Assembly: GCA_026994735.1 (NCBI GenBank)
Contig: JALWQD010000206.1
Coordinates: 1 to 5,314, forward strand
Length of the DNA: 5,314 nucleotides
Direction: 5' to 3'
From: Gammaproteobacteria bacterium
Lineage (GTDB): Bacteria; Pseudomonadota; Gammaproteobacteria; SZUA-140
The notes beneath the pieces were generated by a model. That model did no database searches and had not been told where the DNA came from. It saw nothing but the letters and a program-made list of their open reading frames with translations. This document shows, piece after piece, positions 1 through 5,284 of this stretch. The position numbers and the translations under genes were made by a program. How positions within the stretch are numbered: the first letter of the stretch is position 1; the number at the start of each line of letters is the position of its first letter.

Positions 1-1
1 G

Positions 2-379
2 CGTTATTACCTGCAGACGCTGGGCTTGTCGCTGCGGCATCCTGATGATTTCAAAACGGCAGCCGATGGCGTTTGCTGTCTGTCGGATTTCGCTGCACTG
101 AACGACTGTCTGGATACTTTCTCTGCCCGGCAACGGCGGTTGTTTATTGCCACCTGGTCGCTCAGCGAAACACCACTGACCCTGCGCGCACAGATTTTGC
201 CATTGGTGAGTGATTTCAATGAATTTCTGATTGCTTACCAGGACCAATTCGCTGAAGTGGATAACTGCGCTTTCTTTCAACAATGGCAGCAGCAGATGGA
301 GACTGTCAATTTCCAAAACGGGCAGATCGAACATTTGCCCGGACACCATTACCTGTTCGGCCAGGGAGCTGTCGCCTAG
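2..379 (+). CDS. C-terminal part of a possible SAM-dependent (sugar O-)methyltransferase-like protein
   Basis: The frame is open from the window edge (CGT at 2) to a TAG at 377-379, giving the last 125 residues of a longer protein whose start is outside the window. A hydrophobic strand followed by a polar turn, FIATWSLSETP (residues about 48-58 of the fragment), resembles the late strand of class I methyltransferases, particularly the 'putative sugar O-methyltransferase' group, where a similar phrase (FINTxSMSEM type) occurs. The end, HLPGHHYLFGQ, also fits a compact C-terminal strand and could equally recall an alpha/beta hydrolase tail. The SAM-binding glycine loop would lie upstream and cannot be seen, so the function is a weak inference; 'hypothetical protein' is the safe fallback. 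That it is a real gene is likely: codon use and GC match its neighbours. It ends 50 bp before tatD on the same strand, so read-through into tatD is plausible. Confidence 0.6.
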   Translation, partial: RYYLQTLGLSLRHPDDFKTAADGVCCLSDFAALNDCLDTFSARQRRLFIATWSLSETPLTLRAQILPLVSDFNEFLIAYQDQFAEVDNCAFFQQWQQQMETVNFQNGQIEHLPGHHYLFGQGAVA

Positions 380-412
380 CAGGATCGGCATTATGGCTTG
401 CTGGCTACTCAT

Positions 413-418
413 GGGGAG
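413..418 (+). promoter_or_regulatory. Ribosome-binding site deciding the tatD GTG start
   Basis: GGGGAG lies 11 bases upstream of GTG at 430. It supports the internal GTG as the start rather than the upstream ATG at 283, which lies inside the preceding coding region. Confidence 0.55.
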
Positions 419-429
419 ACGATTACACC

Positions 430-1206
430 GTGTTTATTGATTCACACTGTCACCTGAACTGTCTTGATCTTGAGGCACTCGGTACCGATCTGGCGGGCGT
501 GCTTGCTGCTGCCCGCGAGGCTGGCGTCGATGAAATGCTTTGTGTCGCGATTGATCAGCAGACGCAACAGCAGGTGCTTGCCATCGCCAGCGATTACCCC
601 CAGGTCTATGCCTCGGTTGGCGTGCATCCGAATGTCAATGCTGCCGGCGCTATCAGTGTTAATGAACTCCTGGCCCTGGCTGAGCATCCGCGCGTTATCG
701 CCATTGGTGAAACAGGGCTCGATTATTTTCGCACCGAGGCTGCTGGTATCGCGGCCCAGCAAGAGCAGTTCCGAACCCATATTCGCGCCGCCAATGCCTG
801 CGCTAAACCGCTGATTGTCCATTCCCGTGATGCCAATGATGACACCCTGCGCATCCTGACCGAGGAAGGTGCTGAACAGGCCGGCGGGGTCATGCATTGC
901 TTTGTCGGTGATATAGCGATGGCTGAAGCCGCTCTGGCACAGGGCTTCTACATCTCTTTTTCGGGCATTCTGACTTTTAAAAATGCCGCTGCCCTGCGCC
1001 AGGTGGCGCTGGAAATACCGCTTGAGCGCCTGCTCATCGAGACCGATTCCCCTTATCTCGCGCCGGTACCTTACCGCGGCAAGTGTAACCAGCCGGCCTA
1101 TGTCAACGCCGTGGCGGCCAAACTGGCCGAACTGCGCGGCCTGTCGTTGACGGAGATCGCCGCCTTGACGACAGCAAACTTTCACCGTCTTTTTAACTGC
1201 CCGTGA
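430..1206 (+). CDS. tatD: TatD-family metal-dependent DNase, YcfH type
   Basis: 258-residue hydrolase of the TatD/YcfH amidohydrolase-fold family, cytoplasmic. Family members are metal-dependent DNases, with 3'-5' exonuclease activity shown for E. coli TatD, linked to DNA repair and degradation. All expected metal ligands are visible: the N-terminal HxH (H6 and H8 in FIDSHCHL), E94 in GETGLDY, H131 in IVHSRDA, H156 in MHCF and D206 in ETDSPYLAP. The segment ETDSPYLAPVPYRGK and the closing NFHRLF are typical of the YcfH branch, and E. coli YcfH has nearly the same length (265 residues). The start is taken as GTG at 430 because the fold begins directly with VFIDSHCHL and a GGGGAG ribosome-binding sequence lies at 413-418; an in-frame ATG at 283 would add 49 residues that overlap the preceding gene and match nothing in the family. 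The exact paralogue (TatD, YcfH or YjjV) is assigned by motif only. Confidence 0.93.
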   Translation: MFIDSHCHLNCLDLEALGTDLAGVLAAAREAGVDEMLCVAIDQQTQQQVLAIASDYPQVYASVGVHPNVNAAGAISVNELLALAEHPRVIAIGETGLDYFRTEAAGIAAQQEQFRTHIRAANACAKPLIVHSRDANDDTLRILTEEGAEQAGGVMHCFVGDIAMAEAALAQGFYISFSGILTFKNAAALRQVALEIPLERLLIETDSPYLAPVPYRGKCNQPAYVNAVAAKLAELRGLSLTEIAALTTANFHRLFNCP

Positions 1207-1223
1207 AAAATGCCTGCAGAGAG

Positions 1224-1252
1224 GTGAAAGGCGAGCGCCAAGCCGCTAGAAT
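1224..1252 (+). promoter_or_regulatory. Candidate sigma70 promoter for accA-tilS
   Basis: In the 115-bp gap between tatD and accA, GTGAAA (1224-1229, four of six matches to TTGACA) and TAGAAT (1247-1252, five of six matches to TATAAT) are separated by exactly 17 bp. Transcription would start near 1259, giving a leader of about 60 bases that contains a CCGG-TTT-CCGG hairpin inside a CCCC/GGGG pair (1257-1283). The assignment is by pattern only. It is the best promoter candidate in the gap, but accA could also be read from upstream because no T-tailed terminator follows tatD. Confidence 0.35.
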
Positions 1253-1321
1253 AGGCCCCAGGCCTGACCGGTTTCCGGAGGGGAAAGCGGCAAGCGACGA
1301 CCGTACAGGATTTGCTCAACG

Positions 1322-2281
1322 ATGAATCTAGACTATCTTGAATTTGAACGTCCGATTGCTGATCTCGAAGCGAAGATCAGCGAACTGCGCCATATGGAGC
1401 AGGGCGAAGGCCTCGACCTGACGGATGAGATCAATAAACTCGAAGAAAAGTGTGTCAAGCTCAAACAGTCGATCTTTTCATCGCTGTCACCGTGGCAGAT
1501 TTCCCAGGTTTCACGTCATCCGCACCGGCCTTATATGCTCGATTACCTGCCACTGATCTTCAGTGAGTTTGAAGAACTGCACGGTGATCGTCATTTTGCC
1601 GATGATCATGCCATCGTCGCCGGTGTCGCACGTATTGACGGCCAGCCGGTTGTTGTCATCGGCCAGCAAAAAGGGCGGGGTACGAAAGAGAAGGTTTTTC
1701 GCAACTTTGGTATGCCCCGGCCGGAAGGATATCGCAAGGCTTTGCGCCTGATGGAAATGGCCGAACGTTTCAAACTGCCATTGCTGACCTTTATCGATAC
1801 CCCCGGTGCCTATCCCGGAGTCGGTGCCGAAGAGCGGGGACAGAGCGAGGCAATTGCCCAGAATCTGCTTGTCATGTCACGCCTGCGAACACCGATTATC
1901 AGCACCGTCATCGGCGAAGGCGGCTCCGGAGGCGCGCTGGCAATCGGTGTTTGTGATCGCCTGTTAATGCTGCAGTACAGCACCTATTCGGTTATTTCCC
2001 CCGAAGGGTGTGCCACGATTCTGTGGAAGAGTGCAGACAAGGCCTCCGATGCCGCCGAGGCCATGGGGCTAACATCTGCCCGCCTGTCCGAACTGGGCCT
2101 AGTTGACCGGATTATCGACGAGCCTATGGGAGGGGCACACCGTGATCTTGATGCCCAGGCGAAAACGCTCAAGCGGGTTCTGCGGGAAGAACTTGATCGT
2201 ATTGCCGGCATGTCCAGTGATGCCCTGCTCAAGGCGCGCTATGAGCGACTGATGGGCTATGGTGTCTACAAGGAATCCTGA
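1322..2281 (+). CDS. accA: Acetyl-CoA carboxylase carboxyltransferase subunit alpha
   Basis: AccA pairs with AccD to form the carboxyltransferase of bacterial acetyl-CoA carboxylase. This enzyme moves the carboxyl group from carboxybiotin on AccB to acetyl-CoA, making malonyl-CoA in the first committed step of fatty-acid synthesis in the cytoplasm. The protein has 319 residues, the same as E. coli AccA, and opens with the classical N-terminus (MNLDYLEFE, then PIADLEAKI). Recognisable blocks are [59 protein letters not shown] and the glycine-rich [12 protein letters not shown] (residues 198-209), followed by [11 protein letters not shown] (from residue 226). The glycine-rich loops belong to the crotonase-like fold that binds the acyl thioester. 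The ATG at 1322 has an AGGA 11 bases upstream (1307-1310). The stop lies inside the 5' end of tilS, so the two are probably translated from one mRNA. No residue of the family pattern appears to be missing. Confidence 0.98.
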   Translation: MNLDYLEFERPIADLEAKISELRHMEQGEGLDLTDEINKLEEKCVKLKQSIFSSLSPWQISQVSRHPHRPYMLDYLPLIFSEFEELHGDRHFADDHAIVAGVARIDGQPVVVIGQQKGRGTKEKVFRNFGMPRPEGYRKALRLMEMAERFKLPLLTFIDTPGAYPGVGAEERGQSEAIAQNLLVMSRLRTPIISTVIGEGGSGGALAIGVCDRLLMLQYSTYSVISPEGCATILWKSADKASDAAEAMGLTSARLSELGLVDRIIDEPMGGAHRDLDAQAKTLKRVLREELDRIAGMSSDALLKARYERLMGYGVYKES

Positions 2282-3596
2282 AGCCCTTCTTGCCGCGGCC
2301 ATCGATGAGATGTTGCAACGCCTGACGGCCGTCAGGCGACTGCTTGTTGCCTACAGTGGCGGGCGCGATTCTCATACCCTGTTAGCGCTGCTGGCAAAAC
2401 ACCGGCAGGGCTTGCCATTGCATGCCATTCATATTCATCATGGCCTGCAGGCACAAGCTGACAGTTGGCAGCAGCATTGCCAGGATGTCTGTCAGGCATT
2501 GGCTGTCGAGCTGACGGTTTGCCCGGTCAATGCCCGTCCGCAACAGGGCGAAGGCCCGGAAGCGGCCGCCCGTGCAGCCCGCTACCAGGCCTTGGGGGGG
2601 CAATTACAGAAGGGCGATTGCCTGCTGACAGCGCATCACCAGAATGACCAGGCGGAAACGATGCTGCTGCAGTTACTGCGTGGCTGCGGCCCTGAAGGTC
2701 TTGCCGCGATGCCATTTTCAAAGGCTCTCGGCAAAGGCCGGCAAGTACGGCCGTGGCTGGCCATCGAACGCTCACAGATCGAGGCCTGTGCCAGGCAATG
2801 GGGCTTGCAATGGATAGATGACCCGAGTAATGACAATACCGATCTGGGGCGTAATTTTCTTCGCCAGCAGATTATTCCCCAGTTACAGCGTCATTGGCCA
2901 TCCATGAACCGGACACTGGCCCGCAATGCCGTTTTTTTTGCCGAGGCCAGTGAATTGCTCGAAAGCCAGGCTGAAAGTGATTGGCAGGTTTGTCGGGAGG
3001 GCGCAGAAAGATTGTCGATAGCGTCTCTCAGGGAGCTGCCCGAGGCCCGCCAACGGGGACTGCTGCGCTACTGGTGCCGGCAACGTCATATTGCCCCGCC
3101 TGCCAGCCGTCATTTGCAACGCATCCTGACCGACCTGCTCGATGCACGCAGTGATGGCCAGCCGCGTGTCGATTGGCCGGGAGGGGAAGTCCTTGCCTGG
3201 CGTGGCCATCTCTATGCCCGCCGGCGGCGGCCACGGCATGAGGCTTGTCCGTGCATCCCCTGGTCACCGGCAAGCCAGCCTCGTTTACCGCTGCCAACAG
3301 GTGGCACGCTCTCGCTGCAGACAACGGAGCAGGGCGGGCTCGATGCCAGCCTGCTGCAGGGGCAAGCGATCAGCATCAGTTTTCGTCAGGGCGGTGAGCG
3401 CATCACCCTCGCCGGACAGCCCCACCACCGCCGCCTCAAATCACTGCTTCACGATGCCGACATCCCGCCCTGGCAGCGGGCCGAAATACCACTGCTTTAT
3501 ATCGGCGATGAACTCGCTGCCATTGCCGGTATTGGTGTCGCCAAAGCCTTTGCCGCCAAAGGGGCCGGACTGACGCTGGTCGTCAGCACGGATTGA
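2259..3596 (+). CDS. tilS: tRNA(Ile)-lysidine synthetase
   Basis: TilS uses ATP and lysine to convert C34 of the CAU-anticodon tRNA-Ile to lysidine, changing both codon reading (AUG to AUA) and charging (Met to Ile); it is normally essential. The N-terminal N-type ATP pyrophosphatase domain shows the PP-loop SGGRDS (residues 33-38), IHIHHGLQ (about 57-64) and [13 protein letters not shown] (from 125). Next come the usual RPWL and [11 protein letters not shown] segments, and the C-terminal tRNA-binding domain with FRQGGERI (375-382), LKSLL, IPPWQR and [16 protein letters not shown]. Length is 445 residues against 432 in E. coli. With ATG 2259 the gene overlaps accA by 23 bp; GTG 2262 or ATG 2310 are alternatives and none has a strong ribosome-binding site, so the exact start is uncertain, with coupling to accA translation likely. 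A G7 run (2594-2600) and a T8 run (2932-2939) lie inside the gene. In many gammaproteobacteria pyrG-kdsA-eno or related genes sit nearby, but not here. Confidence 0.96.
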   Translation: MVSTRNPEALLAAAIDEMLQRLTAVRRLLVAYSGGRDSHTLLALLAKHRQGLPLHAIHIHHGLQAQADSWQQHCQDVCQALAVELTVCPVNARPQQGEGPEAAARAARYQALGGQLQKGDCLLTAHHQNDQAETMLLQLLRGCGPEGLAAMPFSKALGKGRQVRPWLAIERSQIEACARQWGLQWIDDPSNDNTDLGRNFLRQQIIPQLQRHWPSMNRTLARNAVFFAEASELLESQAESDWQVCREGAERLSIASLRELPEARQRGLLRYWCRQRHIAPPASRHLQRILTDLLDARSDGQPRVDWPGGEVLAWRGHLYARRRRPRHEACPCIPWSPASQPRLPLPTGGTLSLQTTEQGGLDASLLQGQAISISFRQGGERITLAGQPHHRRLKSLLHDADIPPWQRAEIPLLYIGDELAAIAGIGVAKAFAAKGAGLTLVVSTD

Positions 3597-3743
3597 TAGC
3601 TAGGGTCATTGATCCACAGGTCTCGTCAGCAGTGCTTATCTCTTGCTCTTCATGGCTAGCAACATGAACTACTTTTGCTGTCAGTTAAAAAGGGGATGTT
3701 TACACCCCCGCTCGACGGAGTTTTTAGTCTGACCCCAAATCCC
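3597..3743. other. Non-coding spacer after tilS, possible insertion scar
   Basis: No gene or RNA was recognised between the tilS stop and the attC-like hairpin. The stretch holds the minus-strand terminator and, at 3726-3740, AGTCTGACCCCAAAT. Its complement (GGGGTCAGACT) resembles a short sequence that I recall recurring near transposase genes and element borders in proteobacteria; this resemblance is from memory only. The two GCTAG copies (3599-3603 and 3654-3658) are too short and too far apart to be called a structure. No plus-strand terminator for tilS is evident. Confidence 0.4.
3687..3709 (-). terminator. Minus-strand rho-independent terminator-like hairpin
   Basis: Read on the minus strand, GGGGGTG (3709-3703), loop TAAA and CATCCCC (3698-3692) form a seven-pair RNA stem (one G-U pair), directly followed by TTTTT (3691-3687). 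On the plus strand the G-U becomes an A-C mismatch and no T-run follows at once, so it is best read as a minus-strand terminator. It may limit antisense transcription coming into tilS, or be left from a lost gene; no intact minus-strand gene ends close to it. Confidence 0.55.
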
Positions 3744-3790
3744 CCAAACGAAACGCCGCGGAATTCTGTCCGGCTCGGCGCTTGTTATGT
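3743..3790 (+). repeat. attC-like imperfect inverted repeat (integron recombination site candidate)
   Basis: An imperfect palindrome has the layout of an integron attC site. From the left: AAC (3747-3749), GAAA, CGCCG (3754-3758), CGG (3759-3761), an eight-base loop AATTCTGT, CCG (3770-3772), an extra GCT (3773-3775), CGGCG (3776-3780), CTT, then GTTATGT (3784-3790). The arms pair as CGCCG/CGGCG and CGG/CCG with a three-base bulge on one side, comparable to the extrahelical bases of attC, and AAC/GTT pair at the base after a partly unpaired spacer. GTTATGT fits the core site GTTRRRY except at one position; the left core CCCAAAC fits RYYYAAC poorly, so this is either a decayed site or a coincidental hairpin. 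No integron integrase or second clear attC is present in the window. Confidence 0.35.
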
Positions 3791-3810
3791 GTCATATCCT
3801 TACGTACAAT
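3782..3810 (+). promoter_or_regulatory. Promoter of the yefM-yoeB operon
   Basis: TTGTTA (3782-3787, four of six -35 matches) and TACAAT (3805-3810, five of six -10 matches) are exactly 17 bp apart, putting the start of transcription near 3817 and leaving a short leader before the ribosome-binding site. The -35 element overlaps the right end of the attC-like hairpin, and the -10 overlaps the first GTAC operator core. Confidence 0.6.
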
Positions 3811-3826
3811 ATTAAGTACATGTACC
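3803..3826 (+). promoter_or_regulatory. YefM/YefM-YoeB operator with three GTAC cores
   Basis: CGTACA (3803-3808), AGTACA (3815-3820) and TGTACC (3821-3826) share the core GTAC, with centres 12 and then 6 bp apart; the last two form the perfect palindrome GTACATGTAC (3816-3825). E. coli YefM binds repeats built on a TGTACA core in its own operator, so these are the expected autorepression sites. They cover the -10 element and the likely transcription start, so binding would block RNA polymerase. Repression strengthened by the YoeB complex is inferred from E. coli. Confidence 0.6.
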
Positions 3827-3844
3827 GAAAGAGGATGCGTTATT

Positions 3845-4096
3845 ATGAAAGCCCTTAGCTATACTGCTGCCCGTTCAAACCTGGCCAAAACCATGGAAAG
3901 CATCTGTGATGACCATGAACCTGTTGTTATTACAAGAAAAAATGAACGGTCAGTTGTCATGTTATCACTTGAAGATTATGAATCGCTTGAGGAAACTGCA
4001 TACCTTCTTCGAAGCCCCAAGAACATGAAAAGACTTATCGAGTCTATCTCCCAATTAGAGAATGGCAATGGCTCAGTCAGAGAATTAAGTGAATGA
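3845..4096 (+). CDS. yefM: YefM-type antitoxin and autorepressor of the YefM-YoeB module
   Basis: 83-residue type II antitoxin of the Phd/YefM family. The N-terminal half (MKALSYTAARSNLAKTM, then VVITRKN and VVMLSLEDY) forms the dimeric DNA-binding fold, and SLEETAYLLRSPKN is nearly the same as in E. coli YefM, also 83 residues. The C-terminal tail (about residues 60-83, acidic and flexible) is the part that wraps and inhibits YoeB; such tails are cleaved by Lon in E. coli. The start is ATG 3845, preceded by GAGGA at 3831-3835 with nine bases between; an upstream ATG at 3782 would place the promoter and operator inside the gene. The stop TGA overlaps the yoeB start (ATGA), the usual antitoxin-first arrangement. 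Base composition is clearly more AT-rich than in accA-tilS, consistent with horizontal arrival. Confidence 0.95.
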   Translation: MKALSYTAARSNLAKTMESICDDHEPVVITRKNERSVVMLSLEDYESLEETAYLLRSPKNMKRLIESISQLENGNGSVRELSE

Positions 4097-4347
4097 GTCT
4101 CATTTTTTCCGACCATGCCTGGGACGACTACCTGTATTGGCAAAAAACCGATAAAAAAATGGTTAAGCGCATCAACTCACTAATAAAAGATATTCAGCAC
4201 TCACCTTTTGAAGGTATCGGTAAACCAGAGCCACTCAAACATGCCTTGTCTGGTTATTGCTCTAGGCGAATAAATGAAGAACACAGAATTATCTATAAAG
4301 TCGAATCTGACGCCATTCATATTGCTCAACTTAGATATCACTACTAA
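4093..4347 (+). CDS. yoeB: YoeB-type mRNA interferase toxin
   Basis: 84-residue toxin of the YoeB/RelE superfamily, the same length as E. coli YoeB and alike along the whole chain: DDYLYWQ near the start, PFEGIGKPEPLKH in the middle, SRRINEEHRIIYKV, and the ending RYHY. YoeB binds the ribosomal A site and cuts mRNA there, stopping translation under stress. The residues known as catalytic in E. coli YoeB are conserved at the same positions: E46, R65, H83 and the terminal Y84, so the toxin should be active. It overlaps yefM by four bases (ATGA), so its synthesis is coupled to and normally kept below that of the antitoxin. The stop codon reads TAAC, and the antisense IS3 remnant begins at once downstream. 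Confidence 0.96.
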   Translation: MSLIFSDHAWDDYLYWQKTDKKMVKRINSLIKDIQHSPFEGIGKPEPLKHALSGYCSRRINEEHRIIYKVESDAIHIAQLRYHY

Positions 4348-4477
4348 CCATCAATTGCACAAATGAGCTTGTAAAAAAACCTAAATTATATTCTTCCGGT
4401 TTGTTGTGAAGGGCCAGATATTCCCACGGAGTGAGGTCGTTCAGTGAGTCATGCGGCTGAATTTCAGAGTAAGGCAT
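4331..4477 (-). pseudogene. C-terminal remnant of an IS3-family transposase (orfB)
   Basis: On the minus strand a 48-codon frame contains YSEIQPHDSLNDLTPWEYLA followed by LHNKPEEYNL (roughly 4471-4382). This is the end of the DDE integrase domain of IS3-family transposases, where the phrase Y-N-E-x-R-P-H-x-S-L-x-x-L-T-P-x-E-Y is typical. Only about the last 35 of roughly 280 residues remain. A stop codon lies in frame just upstream (TAA after ATG at the 4490s), and no catalytic D, D or E segment, orfA or inverted repeat was found. The last codons run antisense into the yoeB 3' end and are probably not original transposase sequence. It is inactive, but shows that an IS element once landed directly behind the toxin gene. 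Confidence 0.75.
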
Positions 4478-4558
4478 GACAGATTTTACTGTTTACATAA
4501 GCGAGTATTCGGCATTAATGCTAAGGCTCAATTGAACCAGAACCTTTAAGCTTGGGGC
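4478..4558. other. Short spacer between the IS3 remnant and the PEP-CTERM gene terminator
   Basis: Nothing coding is recognised here. It contains a ten-base palindrome GCATTAATGC (4512-4521) and a loose hairpin AAGGCTC/GAACCTT (4523-4546) of unknown role. It may include further degraded IS sequence. Confidence 0.35.
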
Positions 4559-4587
4559 AAAAGAAAACCCCGTATTAAGGCGGGGTT
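4559..4587 (-). terminator. Rho-independent terminator of the PEP-CTERM gene
   Basis: On the minus strand AACCCCG (4587-4581) pairs perfectly with CGGGGTT (4572-4566) around an eight-base loop, followed by a T-rich tail (TTCTTTT, 4565-4559). It lies 25 bp after the stop of the minus-strand gene, as expected for its transcription end. The A-run on the other side makes plus-strand use less likely. Confidence 0.8.
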
Positions 4588-4612
4588 CGCTACACTTCAT
4601 AGTTCTTACTGA

Positions 4613-5272
4613 TTAAACTTGTTTTTTTCTCCGACAACCGATGCTTGCAAGACCAAGGCATAACAAAGCAAGTGTCCCGGGTTCAGGAACCGTTGCTCCT
4701 GGCGAATAAGCCGTCAAAACGCGCACATAGTCACCAGGCGTACTAGCAAACCAATTCACATTTAGCCTCTTGGAATTTCCTCCAGCAATGCCCACAAAAT
4801 CCCCCGCTTCCAGGCCACGAAATCCAGGATTTAAGTAAGTTACTCCTGTGTTTGCAAGGTAGTCGCTTGCCCCAAGGTTATTGCTACTTGTAATAATGGC
4901 AAGAATATCAGAATCAAAATCAACCCAACCCGCTTGCCTTGCACCGAGAGCTGGATCAAAAAAAACGTAATGGCTCGCAACAACAGTGCCTATGGCCAGT
5001 GTCCCAAAAGTCCCCGTACTAGCTAAAATATCTACGTTAAGGGAAGTACCAAGAACGGATGTATTTTGGTCTTCATTAAATGCGTAAAGATTCGTATTCT
5101 GGAAGGTATTATCACCAACAGTATTATCAGGGTTTGACGCTGTAAACCCTGGAGATAATTCCACAAAAGTGCCAGTACCACTGGTTACGCTTCCATTGAT
5201 AACTGTTGCATTGGCAATAGGCAGCATTGCCAATAGTGTCACTAAAATTGCCGTGAAATTTAAATATCTCAT
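4613..5272 (-). CDS. Secreted PEP-CTERM sorting domain protein
   Basis: 219-residue exported protein of unknown function. An N-terminal signal peptide (MRYLNFTAILVTLLAMLPIANA, residues 1-22, likely cut after ANA) is followed by a soluble region rich in T, S, G and N, almost free of cysteine, with likely beta structure. The C-terminus is a textbook PEP-CTERM tail: VPEP at 195-198, a hydrophobic helix 199-213 and the basic end RRKKQV. Such tails are recognised by the inner-membrane exosortase (EpsH/XrtA type) and often go with exopolysaccharide production; no exosortase lies in this window. The start is ATG at 5272 because AGGAG (5284-5280) sits seven bases upstream and the signal peptide begins there; an in-frame extension to 5305 has no such site. 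A terminator follows, so it is probably transcribed alone. The middle region matches no family I can name. Confidence 0.9.
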   Translation of the reverse strand: MRYLNFTAILVTLLAMLPIANATVINGSVTSGTGTFVELSPGFTASNPDNTVGDNTFQNTNLYAFNEDQNTSVLGTSLNVDILASTGTFGTLAIGTVVASHYVFFDPALGARQAGWVDFDSDILAIITSSNNLGASDYLANTGVTYLNPGFRGLEAGDFVGIAGGNSKRLNVNWFASTPGDYVRVLTAYSPGATVPEPGTLALLCLGLASIGCRRKKQV

Positions 5273-5279
5273 TTTTAAA

Positions 5280-5284
5280 CTCCT
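5280..5284 (-). promoter_or_regulatory. Ribosome-binding site deciding the PEP-CTERM gene start
   Basis: AGGAG on the minus strand, seven bases before ATG 5272. The AT-rich leader upstream (TATTAT at 5294-5289 could be a -10 element) runs to the window edge, so a matching -35 cannot be judged. Confidence 0.7.

Noticed and set aside
283..429. Upstream extension of tatD to an ATG at 283
   Set aside because: The 49 extra residues overlap the preceding gene, are unlike the family N-terminus, and the GTG at 430 has its own ribosome-binding site.
442..1185. 247-codon open frame on the minus strand opposite tatD
   Set aside because: It is the antisense shadow of a well-supported TatD gene; the translation shows no recognisable domain and the plus strand carries all metal ligands.
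3142..3573. 143-codon plus-strand frame inside tilS
   Set aside because: Out-of-frame shadow in GC-rich DNA; the tilS C-terminal domain motifs are read in the other frame.
3754..3790. Reading the CGCCGCGG hairpin as the tilS terminator
   Set aside because: The stem is followed by CTTGTTATG rather than a T-run, and it lies about 150 bp after the tilS stop.
3782..3844. Upstream extension of yefM to a start at 3782
   Set aside because: It would translate the promoter and operator; ATG 3845 has a GAGGA site and gives exactly the family length.
4512..4546. Palindrome GCATTAATGC and nearby AAGGCTC/GAACCTT hairpin as an operator or IS end
   Set aside because: Too short and not repeated elsewhere in the window; no matching inverted copy near 4348-4385 where the other IS boundary would be.
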